Source of the DNA: Verrucomicrobiota bacterium
Lineage (GTDB): Bacteria > Verrucomicrobiota > Verrucomicrobiia > Methylacidiphilales > Verrucolacustridaceae
Assembly (NCBI GenBank): GCA_010024525.1
Contig: RGGS01000006.1
Location: forward strand, 1-17,850
Reading direction: 5' to 3'
Length of the DNA stretch: 17,850 nucleotides
This document shows positions 1 through 7,122 of this stretch, piece after piece. Under the pieces are notes generated by a model. The model searched no databases, was not told the origin of the DNA, and saw only the letters and a list, made by a program, of their open reading frames with translations. Position 1 is the first letter of the stretch; each line of letters begins with the position of its first letter. The position numbers and the translations under genes are program-made.

Positions 1-24
1 GGTCGGTGCGAGCCTTGAATCCGA

Positions 25-48
25 AATTGTTATATAGCACAAACAATT
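25..48. promoter_or_regulatory. AT-rich inverted repeat upstream of the DUF2237 gene
   Basis: Perfect 7-bp arms AATTGTT and AACAATT are separated by a 10-nt AT-rich spacer containing TATATA, in an otherwise GC-rich window. A further AT-rich stretch (TTTATAT) follows near 61-67. The position suggests a promoter or operator for the gene starting at 137. No -35/-10 pair with normal spacing could be fixed, so the role is a guess. Confidence 0.25.
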
Positions 49-136
49 GAGCCACAGCATTTTATATCTAGAAAACCATCCAAGAATCGTATTTATGATG
101 GAACTTTGCGGGGGTGATTCTTTGGGGCAGATTGGC

Positions 137-526
137 ATGATGGTGGCCAAAAGATCAGATCAGAGGAATGTTTTGGGTGGGTCTTTGAAGATGTGTTCCT
201 TGGACCCGATCACGGGCTTTACGCGGTCGGGTAGCTGCGAGGGACATGAGGCGGATTTCGGGTGTCATGCGGTCTGCGCGCAGATGACGGAGGAGTTTCT
301 GCAGTTCAGCCGGGCGGCGGGCAATGATCTGTCGACACCGAGGCCGGAGTACCAGTTTCCCGGGTTGAAGCCCGGAGATCGGTGGTGTGTTTGTGCGGCC
401 CGCTGGGAAGAGGCGAGGTTGGCCGGCAAGGCGCCCCTGGTGGTGCTGGAGTCAACGCACGAGTCGGCTTTGGAACATGTGAAGCTGGCCGATTTAAGGA
501 AGCATGCGTTGGATGTGGCGGGGTAG
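137..526 (+). CDS. DUF2237 family protein
   Basis: Product of about 129 residues. The biochemical role of the family is not established to my knowledge. The protein matches the family almost end to end: NVLGG near the N-terminus, then a CSLDPITGFTRSGSC block, HAVCAQMTEEFL, NDLSTPRPEYQFPGLKPGDRWCVCAARW, and the C-terminal THESALEHVKLADLRKHAL. Several conserved cysteines are present (CSLDP, GSC, HAVC, WCVC). An open frame extends upstream to a TTG at 47. I prefer the ATG at 137 because it leaves about 10 residues before NVLGG, as usual in the family, and has a purine-rich GGGGCAG 6 nt upstream. An ATG directly following at 140 is equally possible. It is not obviously part of the polysaccharide locus. 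Confidence 0.88.
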   Translation: MMVAKRSDQRNVLGGSLKMCSLDPITGFTRSGSCEGHEADFGCHAVCAQMTEEFLQFSRAAGNDLSTPRPEYQFPGLKPGDRWCVCAARWEEARLAGKAPLVVLESTHESALEHVKLADLRKHALDVAG

Positions 527-555
527 GACGAGCGTGGAATGTGGGGGAAATAGAA

Positions 556-578
556 AATAAGATTAAGATGATGATTAG
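556..578 (+). repeat. Family C repeat fragment (GATTAAGATGATG type)
   Basis: Short AT-rich string AAGATTAAGATGATGATTAG in the gap between the DUF2237 and ubiD genes. It matches the left arms of the GATTAAGATGAAG repeats found around 9747, 12914 and 15088. Only one arm is seen here. Confidence 0.5.
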
Positions 579-636
579 GCGGTAGGCGGCGGGGAAACTT
601 GTTTGGGACGGGAAGTGGGGCAGAATTTTGGATTCC

Positions 637-744
637 ATGGCGTACGAATCATCAACCGAATGGGTGAGCAGGCTGGAACAGGAGGGAGAACTGCTCCGGA
701 TCCGAATCGAAATCTGCAGGGGGAGGCAAGGCGTTGCTGTTTGA
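637..744 (+). pseudogene. Detached N-terminal fragment of the UbiD gene
   Basis: The ATG at 637 opens a frame reading MAYESSTEW, then SRLEQEGELLRIRIEI, which matches the usual N-terminus of UbiD decarboxylases (compare E. coli LLEQQGELKRI). The frame then runs into CRGRQ and stops at 742-744, while the rest of UbiD continues in another frame from about 713. Compared with E. coli UbiD, about 14 residues covering the VDPHLEITEIADR segment are missing between the two parts. The simplest reading is a deletion of roughly 40 nt that also shifted the frame. A sequencing or assembly error is the alternative. Confidence 0.7.
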
Positions 745-2074
745 AAAGCCGGTCGGACCGAATGGAGAGGAGTCGGGCTTCCCGGTTTTGATCAACGGAT
801 ATGGGTCGGCCCGGCGGATGGCCTTGGCTTTGGGAAAGGAAAATGTGGAGGAGATCGGAAATGAGGTGGGAGCGTTGGTGAAGGCGAAGCCGCCGGCCGG
901 ACTGGGTGAGGCCTGGGATCTTTTGAAAAAGGGACTGGAGTTGCGTCATGCGCGTCCGGTCTCTGTCGGCCGCGGGGCGTGTCAGGAGGTGGTAAAGAAA
1001 GCGGGTGAGGGCGGTGGCGGGCTGGGCGAAATTCCGGTTTTGAAGACTTGGCCGAAGGATGGCGGGCCGTTTCTGACTTTACCGCAGGTGATCACCGAGG
1101 ATCCGGAGACGAAGGAGAGAAATGTGGGGATGTACCGGATGCAGGTGCTGGGTCCGTGGGAGGCGGCGTTGCACTGGCAACTGCACAAGGTGGGGGCCAG
1201 GCATGGGAAGAAATACCGCGAGATGGGCAGGCCGATGCCGGTGGCCGTGGCTTTGGGGGGCGATCCGGCGAACGCGTTTGCCGCCACGGCGCCGTTGCCT
1301 GACGGTATCGACGAGTACATGTTTGCCGGCTTTTTGCGGAGGAAATCCGTTTCGTTTGTGCCGGCGGTCAGCCAACCGATCCAGGTACCGGCGGATGCAG
1401 ATTTTGTCATCGAGGGCACGGTGGATCCCGCGGGAGAACCTGTGGACGAGGGGCCGTTTGGCGATCACACGGGCTTTTACACCCCGGTGGACAAGTATCC
1501 GCGCTTCCGCGTGACGGCCATCACGCACCGAAAAGGAGCGATCTACCCGGCGACGGTGGTGGGAAAACCGCCCATGGAGGATTTCTGGCTGGGTTCGGCG
1601 AGCGTGCGGATTCTTATGCCGGTGTTGAAAATGAATTTTCCCGAACTGGTGGATCTGGCCCTGCCGGCGGAGGGCATTTTTCATAACCTCGTTTTCGTCA
1701 GCCTAAAAAAACAGTATCCGTATCAGGCGTTCAAGTTGATGCATGGGCTGTGGGGTGCGGGCCAGATGATGTTCACCAAGATGATCGTGGCGGTGGACGA
1801 ACAGGTGAACGTGCACGACACGAGCGAGGTGCTTTTTTATCTTGGGGCTAATGTGGATCCGGAGCGGGACATGATTTTCATCAAAGGGCCAAGCGACAGC
1901 CTGGACCACGCCACAAGTGTGCCGAATGTGGGGAGTCACGTGGGCATTGACGCGACGCGAAAACTTCCGGGAGAAGGGTATGCGCGGGGATGGCCGGAAG
2001 AGTGCCGAACTTCCCCCGAGGCGGCGGCTCGGGCCCAGACGTTATTGGCGGCGGCCCGAGGGAATCGGCGTTAA
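734..2074 (+). CDS. UbiD family decarboxylase, 5' end broken
   Basis: UbiD enzymes are prenylated-FMN-dependent, reversible decarboxylases of aromatic or alpha,beta-unsaturated acids; the best known acts in ubiquinone synthesis. This 446-codon frame covers the family from ALLFEKPVG to the C-terminal LPGEGYARGWPEE. Key residues are visible: the Arg of NVGMYRMQ (R135 counted from 734), the Glu of VIEGTVDP (E227) and the Glu of DEGPFGDHTG (E239), corresponding to the catalytic R-E-E set. Conserved blocks ALGGDPA, KKQYPYQA and GSHVGIDAT are also present. The start given is a TTG inside a conserved block, so it is unlikely to be the native start. The true N-terminus lies in another frame at 637. 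No UbiX (prenyltransferase) gene is in the window, so the substrate is unknown. Family call is firm; function of this copy is doubtful. Confidence 0.85.
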   Translation: MLFEKPVGPNGEESGFPVLINGYGSARRMALALGKENVEEIGNEVGALVKAKPPAGLGEAWDLLKKGLELRHARPVSVGRGACQEVVKKAGEGGGGLGEIPVLKTWPKDGGPFLTLPQVITEDPETKERNVGMYRMQVLGPWEAALHWQLHKVGARHGKKYREMGRPMPVAVALGGDPANAFAATAPLPDGIDEYMFAGFLRRKSVSFVPAVSQPIQVPADADFVIEGTVDPAGEPVDEGPFGDHTGFYTPVDKYPRFRVTAITHRKGAIYPATVVGKPPMEDFWLGSASVRILMPVLKMNFPELVDLALPAEGIFHNLVFVSLKKQYPYQAFKLMHGLWGAGQMMFTKMIVAVDEQVNVHDTSEVLFYLGANVDPERDMIFIKGPSDSLDHATSVPNVGSHVGIDATRKLPGEGYARGWPEECRTSPEAAARAQTLLAAARGNRR

Positions 2075-2166
2075 GTCGGGCGGCGATCGGTTCGTGGAAA
2101 GTTTCAGTTGAAACTGCCGGGCTCTAAAGTACCCCAACTTCACCCTATCCCTAAAACCCCGCCGTC

Positions 2167-2349
2167 CTACGGACGCCGGGGCATGATGATCCAAAGAAGC
2201 AAGTAGACAATCAGGCCGGAGAACGCAGTGAAGACCGTCAGGATGGCGTAAAGGATTCGGACAAGAGTCGGATCCCAACCGAGCCATTCGGCCAATCCCC
2301 CGCAAACGCCGGCGATCATGCGGTTGTTGTTGGAGAGCATCAGGGCCAT
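2167..2349 (-). CDS. PspC domain-containing small membrane protein
   Basis: Sixty residues forming a stand-alone PspC domain: the NRMIAGVCGGLAEWLG motif, then DPTLVRILYAILTVFTAFSG and a hydrophobic segment IVYLLLWIIMP, which together make one membrane helix and a reentrant or second hydrophobic stretch. PspC-type proteins associate with the inner membrane and in some bacteria take part in envelope-stress signalling; no other psp genes are nearby. An internal Met three codons in is an alternative start, and neither has a clear ribosome site. It converges with ubiD. A short stem CGTCC/GGACG overlaps its stop codon and may aid termination. Confidence 0.85.
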   Translation of the reverse strand: MALMLSNNNRMIAGVCGGLAEWLGWDPTLVRILYAILTVFTAFSGLIVYLLLWIIMPRRP

Positions 2350-2387
2350 AGAAATATTTAACGGGGGCGATGTCTTTTGTCGATTCG

Positions 2388-2478
2388 GTTGGGCCTGACG
2401 TCCCGGCAGGCCGCGGCGGGAGAGATGAGGCGACCCCTAACTTAGTCCCGGCCTGGCCGGAGGCCGGGCCCGACCTAG
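2388..2478 (-). repeat. Family A paired-hairpin repeat upstream of pspC and gbsR
   Basis: Contains two GC-rich hairpins. The first, 2392-2412, has stem GGCCTGACG/CGGCAGGCC (8 of 9 pairs) with loop TCC and is the exact reverse complement of the hairpin at 5958-5978. The second, about 2448-2469, has stem CCCGGCCT/AGGCCGGG. On the minus strand the unit runs from CTAGGTCGGGCC to GGCCCAACC, a degenerate form of the GGTAGG...CCTACC ends seen elsewhere. It fills most of the divergent space between the two genes. Confidence 0.7.
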
Positions 2479-2503
2479 CGCCCAAGAAACCACGGCGCGT
2501 AAA

Positions 2504-2521
2504 GTTCAAATATTATTGAAC
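2504..2521. promoter_or_regulatory. Palindrome, candidate operator/promoter of the gbsR-nusG unit
   Basis: GTTCAAATATTATTGAAC has perfect 6-bp arms (GTTCAA/TTGAAC) around ATATTA, in an AT-rich island within GC-rich DNA. TATTAT at 2511-2516 could be a -10 element lying inside the palindrome, but no good -35 was found. It stands 75 bp before the chosen start of a MarR/GbsR-type regulator, a family whose members often bind palindromes at their own promoters. Autoregulation is inferred. Confidence 0.45.
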
Positions 2522-2596
2522 AAAATGAGAGTTGGGGGTAGGGTATGGATCATGGCCCATTCCGCCGGAACGAATGGCAAACGGGGTAGAGACGAG

Positions 2597-3079
2597 ATGT
2601 CCCGCCGGGGGTTGTCCCAGGTGGAGGTCGCTTTGGTGGAGTTTTTCGTATCCTTGGCTGACATGGCGGGCATGCCCAAGTCCGTCGGGGAGATTTACGG
2701 CCTTCTTTTTGCCTCGGAGGAATCCCTGGCCATGGACGAGATTATTGCGCGGCTGGGGCTCAGCAAGGGTTCGGCGAGTCAGGGGCTGCGGTTTCTCCGT
2801 GATTGTCAGGCGGTGCGGACGGTCTATCGGGTGGGGGATCGGCGCGACTTTTATGAGCCGGAGTTGGGGCTGCGCAATCTGGCGGCGGGATTTCTCAAGG
2901 AAAAGATCGGGCCCCGTTTGGCGGAGGGTTCTCGAAAACTGGCGCAACTGGAGGAGGTGATTGCCAAGGAGACTCCCACCCTTCGCCGGGTGCATGAAAA
3001 CCGGGTTCACCGGATCCGCTCCTGGCAGCGGACAGGGCAGAAGATCATTCCCTTTGCCCTGAAATTCCTGAAAGCCTGA
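2597..3079 (+). CDS. GbsR/MarR-like winged-helix transcriptional regulator
   Basis: About 160 residues. A helical N-terminal part (VALVEFFVSLADMAGMPKSVGEIYGLLF) is typical of the GbsR group. It is followed by the winged-helix core: MDEIIARLGLSKGSASQGL as helix-turn-helix, then RTVYRVGDRRDFYEPE as the wing. The C-terminal 60 residues are rich in Lys and Arg and probably form a dimerising helix. The frame stays open upstream to 2516 with ATGs at 2516 and 2552. I chose 2597 because it leaves a short leader before the conserved domain and keeps the gene clear of the palindrome and possible -10 at 2504-2521; 2552, behind a GGGGGTAGGG string, remains possible. The next gene starts 2 bp after its stop, so the two are surely cotranscribed. 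Likely local regulator of the polysaccharide locus; its ligand is unknown. Confidence 0.85.
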   Translation: MSRRGLSQVEVALVEFFVSLADMAGMPKSVGEIYGLLFASEESLAMDEIIARLGLSKGSASQGLRFLRDCQAVRTVYRVGDRRDFYEPELGLRNLAAGFLKEKIGPRLAEGSRKLAQLEEVIAKETPTLRRVHENRVHRIRSWQRTGQKIIPFALKFLKA

Positions 3080-3081
3080 CC

Positions 3082-3726
3082 ATGGAAAAGAACGCCAGCG
3101 CTGTCATCACGAACGGTCCCGTTGCCTTCCTGCATTTTGAACCGGCCCAACTCCTGGAGGGGGGGCCGTTGGAACAAAAATGGTTTTGCCTGCGCGTCGC
3201 GCCCAAGCAGGAGCACTTGGCCATCGCCCACCTCAGGAAGATTTTCGGAATTGAGGTGTTTTGCCCCCGACTGCGTTTCCAAAAGGCCACCCGGACGGGT
3301 CGGCGGTGGTATGTGGAGGCCCTTTTCCCTTCCTACCTCTTCGGAAGGTTTGATTATCTGACACAACACCGGGGGGTGCAGTATTGCCCGGGGGTCAGCA
3401 CCATCGTCCATTTCGGCAACAAAATCATCCCGGTTCCCGAGCAGGCGATCTGCGACCTGCAGTCCGTCGTTCCGGAAGGCGGAAAAGAGACGATTACCAT
3501 CCAACCGGAGGTAAAAATGGGGGAGGAAGTCCAGGTGGTGGAGGGAGCGTTTGCCGGGCTGAAGGCGGTGGTCACCCGGATCATGCCGGCCCGGCAACGG
3601 GTCGCGGTGTTGCTTGAGTTTCTCGGAAGGTTGTCGGAGACGGAAGTGCCGGTGGCGACCGTGTTGCCCACGGCGCGGCATCCGCTGGAGGGGGTGCCGG
3701 AGGAGGCCCGCAAAAACCGAAAGTAA
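3082..3726 (+). CDS. NusG/RfaH-like specialised antitermination factor
   Basis: 214 residues. After a nonconserved leader of about 30 residues, residues 33-92 form a NusG N-terminal (NGN) domain: KWFCLRVAPKQEHLA, then VFCPRLRFQK, RRWYVEALFPSYLFGRFD. A KOW-type C-terminal domain follows at about residues 144-190 (MGEEVQVVEGAFAGLKAVV, then RVAVLLEFLGR). General NusG usually sits next to secE/rplK. A NusG paralogue at the head of a polysaccharide locus instead resembles RfaH, LoaP or UpxY, which bind RNA polymerase and let it read through long operons. The placement 2 bp behind a DNA-binding regulator suggests a two-step control module. Its recruitment signal (ops-like or hairpin) could not be identified, though the intergenic hairpins downstream are obvious candidates. 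Confidence 0.88.
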   Translation: MEKNASAVITNGPVAFLHFEPAQLLEGGPLEQKWFCLRVAPKQEHLAIAHLRKIFGIEVFCPRLRFQKATRTGRRWYVEALFPSYLFGRFDYLTQHRGVQYCPGVSTIVHFGNKIIPVPEQAICDLQSVVPEGGKETITIQPEVKMGEEVQVVEGAFAGLKAVVTRIMPARQRVAVLLEFLGRLSETEVPVATVLPTARHPLEGVPEEARKNRK

Positions 3727-3790
3727 GGGTTCAGGCGGGCCGCAACGATTGCGGAAACAGGAAAAAAGCAGGGAGTGGGATGGTCCTCCG

Positions 3791-4468
3791 ATGGGGGACG
3801 GCAAATCGATGGGCGTTTCAATCTCCTATGCCGAGCAACCGAAGCCGGAAGGGTTGGCTCAGGCGTACCACATCGGTGCCAAGTTCATTGGAAATTCTCC
3901 TTCCTGCCTGATTCTCGGTGACAATTTCTTTTACGGATCGGAATTGGGCAAACTGCTGGCTTCGGCCGATTCCCGGCAGCAGGGCGCAACCATTTTTGCC
4001 TACCAGGTGGCCGACCCTGCCTCCTACGGAGTGCTTGCCTTCGACGCCCAGAACCGGATCACCTCAATCGAGGAAAAGCCGGCGCAGCCCAAATCCAACT
4101 GGGCCAACTGCGGGATCTATTTTTACGACGGAAGAGCGGTGGAATTTGCCAAAAATCTCAAACCCTCCGCCCGGGGGGAGTTGGAGATCACCGACCTGAG
4201 TCGCTGTTACATGAAGGATCATTCGCTTCATGGGGAACGGTTTGGCCGGGGATCGGCCTGGTTGGATACGGGAACCGCCGAGGGACTTTTGCAGGCGGCG
4301 CAGTTTGTGCAGACCATCCAAACCCGGACAGGGCTCTTGATTGGGTCCCCGGAGGAAGTGGCGTTCCGCAAGGGATGGATTGATGCCAAGCAGCTCCGCT
4401 CGCTCGCGGATGCGATTGGCAAGAACAGCTATGCGGAATCCCTTCGTCAGATCTCGGCGGGCGCCTAG
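3791..4468 (+). pseudogene. rmlA: Glucose-1-phosphate thymidylyltransferase remnant lacking its N-terminus
   Basis: RmlA makes dTDP-glucose from dTTP and glucose-1-phosphate, the first step to dTDP-rhamnose. This frame begins at a point matching about residue 70 of the normal protein (GDGKSMGVSISYAEQPKPEG, compare LGDGSQWGISISYAVQP). It then follows the family to its end: LILGDNFFYG, YGVLAFD, SIEEKP, NWANCGIYFYD, GELEITDL, WLDTGT. The first 70 residues, which carry the nucleotide-binding GGxGTRLxPxT loop, are absent. The frame upstream of 3791 reads through the end of the nusG-like gene and shows no RmlA similarity. No rmlB, rmlC or rmlD occurs in the window. Without the loop, catalysis is not expected. 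The open frame of 225 codons and intact later motifs suggest a recent deletion or an assembly gap. Confidence 0.8.
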
Positions 4469-4500
4469 CCAAAACATGAAAAATTTGCGTTAATCTTCAG

Positions 4501-5871
4501 ATGTCGAAACTGTCCATCTGTTGTCTGGGTGCCGGATATGTCGGTGGCCCCACCATGGCCATGATTGCGGCCAAGTGCCCGGACATCAAAGTCACGGTGA
4601 CCGATCCCAACGAGGCCCGGATTGTCGCCTGGAACACGGATCAGCTGCCCGTTTATGAACCGGGACTGGACAAGGTGGTGGCTTCAGCCCGGGGCAAGAA
4701 TCTGTTTTTCAGCACGGACGTGAAGGGGGCCATCAAGGCGGCCGATATCATCTTTGTGTGCGTCGGAACCCCCACCAAGACCCAAGGGGTGGGGGCGGGC
4801 CGCGCGGCCGACCTGAAGTACATCGAAGCCGCGGCCCGGATGATTGCCGAAGTGGCCGAGGGGCCGAAGATTATTGTGGAAAAAAGCACGATTCCCGTGC
4901 GCACGGCCTCGTCGATGCTGACCATTCTCCGGTCCAATTCAAAAAACGGCACCTTCCAGGTTCTTTCCAATCCCGAGTTTCTGGCGGAAGGGACGGCCGT
5001 GGCCGATCTGGAGAATCCGGACCGGGTGTTGATCGGGGGAGAACAGACCCCCGAGGGATTGGCGGCGATGGAGAAAGTCGTGTCCATCTACGCAAGGTGG
5101 GTTCCGCGGGAAAAGATCCTGACCACCAACCTGTGGTCGTCGGAACTTTCCAAACTGGTGGCGAATGCTTTTCTTGCCCAACGGATTTCTTCCATCAACG
5201 CCATTTCGGGCCTGTGTGAGGCGACCGGAGCGGATGTGGATGAGGTGGCCCGGGCCATCGGTTCCGACTCCCGGATCGGTGCAAAGTTTCTCAAGGCTTC
5301 TGTCGGCTTCGGGGGCTCCTGCTTCCAGAAGGACATTCTCGACCTTGTCTATCTGTGCGAGCACTTCGGCTTGCCCGAGGTGGCGGCTTATTGGGAATCC
5401 GTGGTGAAGATGAACGATTGGCAGAAGTCGCGTTTTTCCGCCCGGATCGTCAACGACCTGTTCAGCACGGTCAGTGGCAAGCATATCGCCATTCTCGGCT
5501 TTGCCTTCAAGAAGGACACCAACGACACGCGGGAAACGGCGGCGATTTCCGTCTGTCACAACCTGCTCAAGGAGGGGGCCAAAGTCGTGGTGTACGATCC
5601 CCGCGTGCCGGAGGCTCAGATCCGATCCGATGTTTTGGGTTCGGAAAAAAACCCGAACCTGGTGGTGGTAAAAAGCGCGTTGGAGGCCTGTCAGGGGGCT
5701 CATGCGGTGGCGGTGCTGACCGAGTGGGATGAGTTCAAGGGACTCGATTTCAAAAAAATCCACGAGGCCATGTACAAACCCGCGTTCCTCTTTGATGGGC
5801 GCAATATTCTGCCCCATGCCAAGCTCAAGGAAATGGGGTTCAGGGTGTTCGCGATTGGGAAGACCGTCTGA
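4501..5871 (+). CDS. ugd: UDP-glucose 6-dehydrogenase
   Basis: Oxidises UDP-glucose to UDP-glucuronate with two NAD+, giving an acidic sugar donor for polysaccharide synthesis. 456 residues, full length for the long, animal-like type of this enzyme. The N-terminal NAD-binding fold carries GAGYVG at residues 10-15. NPEFLAEGTA lies at 157-166. The catalytic cysteine is C274 in GFGGSCFQKD, which follows the central dimer helix. The C-terminal domain has GFAFKKDTNDTRETAA and ends near FDGRNIL. The first residues CCLGAGYVGGPTMAMIAAKC are typical of eukaryote-like UGDHs. The ATG at 4501 is directly preceded by GCGTTAATCTTCAG, which looks like a degenerate family C repeat arm rather than a Shine-Dalgarno site. 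It lies 32 bp after the rmlA remnant. Confidence 0.96.
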   Translation: MSKLSICCLGAGYVGGPTMAMIAAKCPDIKVTVTDPNEARIVAWNTDQLPVYEPGLDKVVASARGKNLFFSTDVKGAIKAADIIFVCVGTPTKTQGVGAGRAADLKYIEAAARMIAEVAEGPKIIVEKSTIPVRTASSMLTILRSNSKNGTFQVLSNPEFLAEGTAVADLENPDRVLIGGEQTPEGLAAMEKVVSIYARWVPREKILTTNLWSSELSKLVANAFLAQRISSINAISGLCEATGADVDEVARAIGSDSRIGAKFLKASVGFGGSCFQKDILDLVYLCEHFGLPEVAAYWESVVKMNDWQKSRFSARIVNDLFSTVSGKHIAILGFAFKKDTNDTRETAAISVCHNLLKEGAKVVVYDPRVPEAQIRSDVLGSEKNPNLVVVKSALEACQGAHAVAVLTEWDEFKGLDFKKIHEAMYKPAFLFDGRNILPHAKLKEMGFRVFAIGKTV

Positions 5872-5898
5872 TCGCGCAAAATGCGAAAACTGAAATCA

Positions 5899-5983
5899 GG
5901 TAGGGCCCGATCTCCGAGCGGGCCTCCTTCAAGGTTGAGCGACACACCTACCAAATCGGCCTGCCGGGACGTCAGGCCCTACC
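5899..5983. repeat. Family A paired-hairpin repeat between ugd and the epimerase
   Basis: Outer arms GGTAGGGCC (5899-5907) and GGCCCTACC (5975-5983) enclose two 21-nt hairpins. 5904-5924 has stem GGCCCGATC/GAGCGGGCC and loop TCC (8 of 9 pairs). 5958-5978 has stem GGCCTGCCG/CGTCAGGCC and loop GGA (8 of 9 pairs). The first 26 nt recur identically at 14317-14342. The right end sits 9 bp before the start codon of the next gene. Confidence 0.85.
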
Positions 5984-5992
5984 AAGGTTGAA

Positions 5993-7039
5993 ATGAAACT
6001 CCTAGTCACTGGATCGTCGGGCCTGATCGGCTCCGAGGTCGTCAGCTACTTCGCCGAACAAGGCGCGGAGGTTCACGGGGTCGACAACAACCAGCGGGCC
6101 GACTTCTTTGGTCCGGGGGGCGACACCCGCTGGAACCAGAGACGGTTGGAGAAGGAGTTCAGGGGCTTTCGTCATCACGAGCTCGACATCCGGGATCGGG
6201 AGCAGGTTTTGGCGTTTGTCGGGAAGCTGAAACCCACGGCCATGGTTCACACGGCGGCCCAACCAAGCCACGATTTGGCGGCCTCGCGACCATTTGATGA
6301 TTTCGACGTGAATGCGGTCGGCACCCTCAATCTCTTGGAGGCGGTGCGGAGACATTGTCCGGACAGTCCCTTTGTCCACATGTCGACCAACAAGGTTTAC
6401 GGAGACCGGCCAAACTTCATCAAGTTAAGGGAGCGGGAGACCCGCTGGGACTACGACGACCCGGCGTACGAGCATGGGATCGCCGAGAGTTTTTCCATCG
6501 ATGCGAGCAAGCACTCCCTCTTCGGGGCTTCCAAAGTGGCGGCGGATGTCATGGTGCAGGAGTATGGGCGGTACTTCGGCATGAAGACCTGCTGCCTGCG
6601 GGGCGGTTGCCTGACCGGACCCAACCACAGCGGAGTTGAGCTACACGGGTTTCTTTCTTACCTCGTGAAATGCAATCTGGAGGGCAAGACCTACAAGGTC
6701 TACGGGTACAAAGGGAAGCAGGTGCGGGACAACATTCACTCCCTGGATGTGGCCAAGTTCATCGCCGCTTTCCTGGAAAAGCCCCGGGTGGGCGAAATTT
6801 ATAACCTGGGAGGAGGCCGGCAAAACAGCTGCTCCATCCTGGAGGCTTTTGCGGCCACCGAAAAACTGACGGGAAAAAAGATGCAGCATGAATATGTGGA
6901 CAAGAACCGCGAGGGGGATCACATCTGTTATATCTCGGACCTGAGGAAGATGCGCTCCCACTACCCGAATTGGAACCTGACGAAGAGTCTGGATGATATC
7001 TTTTCGGAAATAGTCGAAGCGTGGAAAAAACGGCGTTGA
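5993..7039 (+). CDS. NAD-dependent sugar epimerase/dehydratase (extended SDR; CDP-paratose 2-epimerase-like)
   Basis: 348 residues. The Rossmann motif TGSSGLIGS places the glycine triad at G7, G10 and G13. MSTNKVYGD (residues 130-138) supplies the Ser/Thr of the SDR active site. CLRGGCLTGPNHSG and KGKQVRDNIHSLDVA are typical of the sugar-nucleotide epimerase group near CDP-paratose/tyvelose epimerases, and the C-terminal EIYNLGGGRQNSCS is also family-like. The expected catalytic Tyr-x-x-x-Lys reads F177-G-A-S-K181 (in HSLFGASK), so the tyrosine hydroxyl is missing. I believe relatives share the SLFGASK form, but this was not checked. The exact substrate cannot be read from sequence. It is isolated by repeats on both sides, probably within the same transcription unit as ugd. 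Confidence 0.85.
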   Translation: MKLLVTGSSGLIGSEVVSYFAEQGAEVHGVDNNQRADFFGPGGDTRWNQRRLEKEFRGFRHHELDIRDREQVLAFVGKLKPTAMVHTAAQPSHDLAASRPFDDFDVNAVGTLNLLEAVRRHCPDSPFVHMSTNKVYGDRPNFIKLRERETRWDYDDPAYEHGIAESFSIDASKHSLFGASKVAADVMVQEYGRYFGMKTCCLRGGCLTGPNHSGVELHGFLSYLVKCNLEGKTYKVYGYKGKQVRDNIHSLDVAKFIAAFLEKPRVGEIYNLGGGRQNSCSILEAFAATEKLTGKKMQHEYVDKNREGDHICYISDLRKMRSHYPNWNLTKSLDDIFSEIVEAWKKRR

Positions 7040-7044
7040 ATTCT

Positions 7045-7097
7045 GGTAGGCCCCTTTTGATAAAAGGGGCAGCCACTTCTGGCAGAAGTGGCCTACC
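7045..7097. repeat. Family A paired-hairpin repeat, copy 1 after the epimerase
   Basis: GGTAGG (7045-7050) pairs with CCTACC (7092-7097) around two perfect 9-3-9 hairpins. 7050-7070 has stem GCCCCTTTT/AAAAGGGGC and loop GAT. 7072-7092 has stem GCCACTTCT/AGAAGTGGC and loop GGC. It is followed by TAGCTTG, matching the outer border of the copy at 14311-14387. The first hairpin could also act as a transcription terminator, although no T-run follows. Confidence 0.88.
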
Positions 7098-7122
7098 TAG
7101 CTTGAAAAATACAACACAAGGT

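Noticed and set aside
3614..3790. Upstream extension of the rmlA frame to 3614 as a novel fused N-terminus
   Set aside because: The Arg/Cys-rich peptide is the shifted frame of the nusG-like gene and has no similarity to nucleotidyltransferases.
5899..5983. Family A hairpins as ordinary intrinsic terminators
   Set aside because: No T-run follows the hairpins, they occur in pairs with a shared outer stem, and related palindromes occur inside genes. A terminating effect is not excluded.
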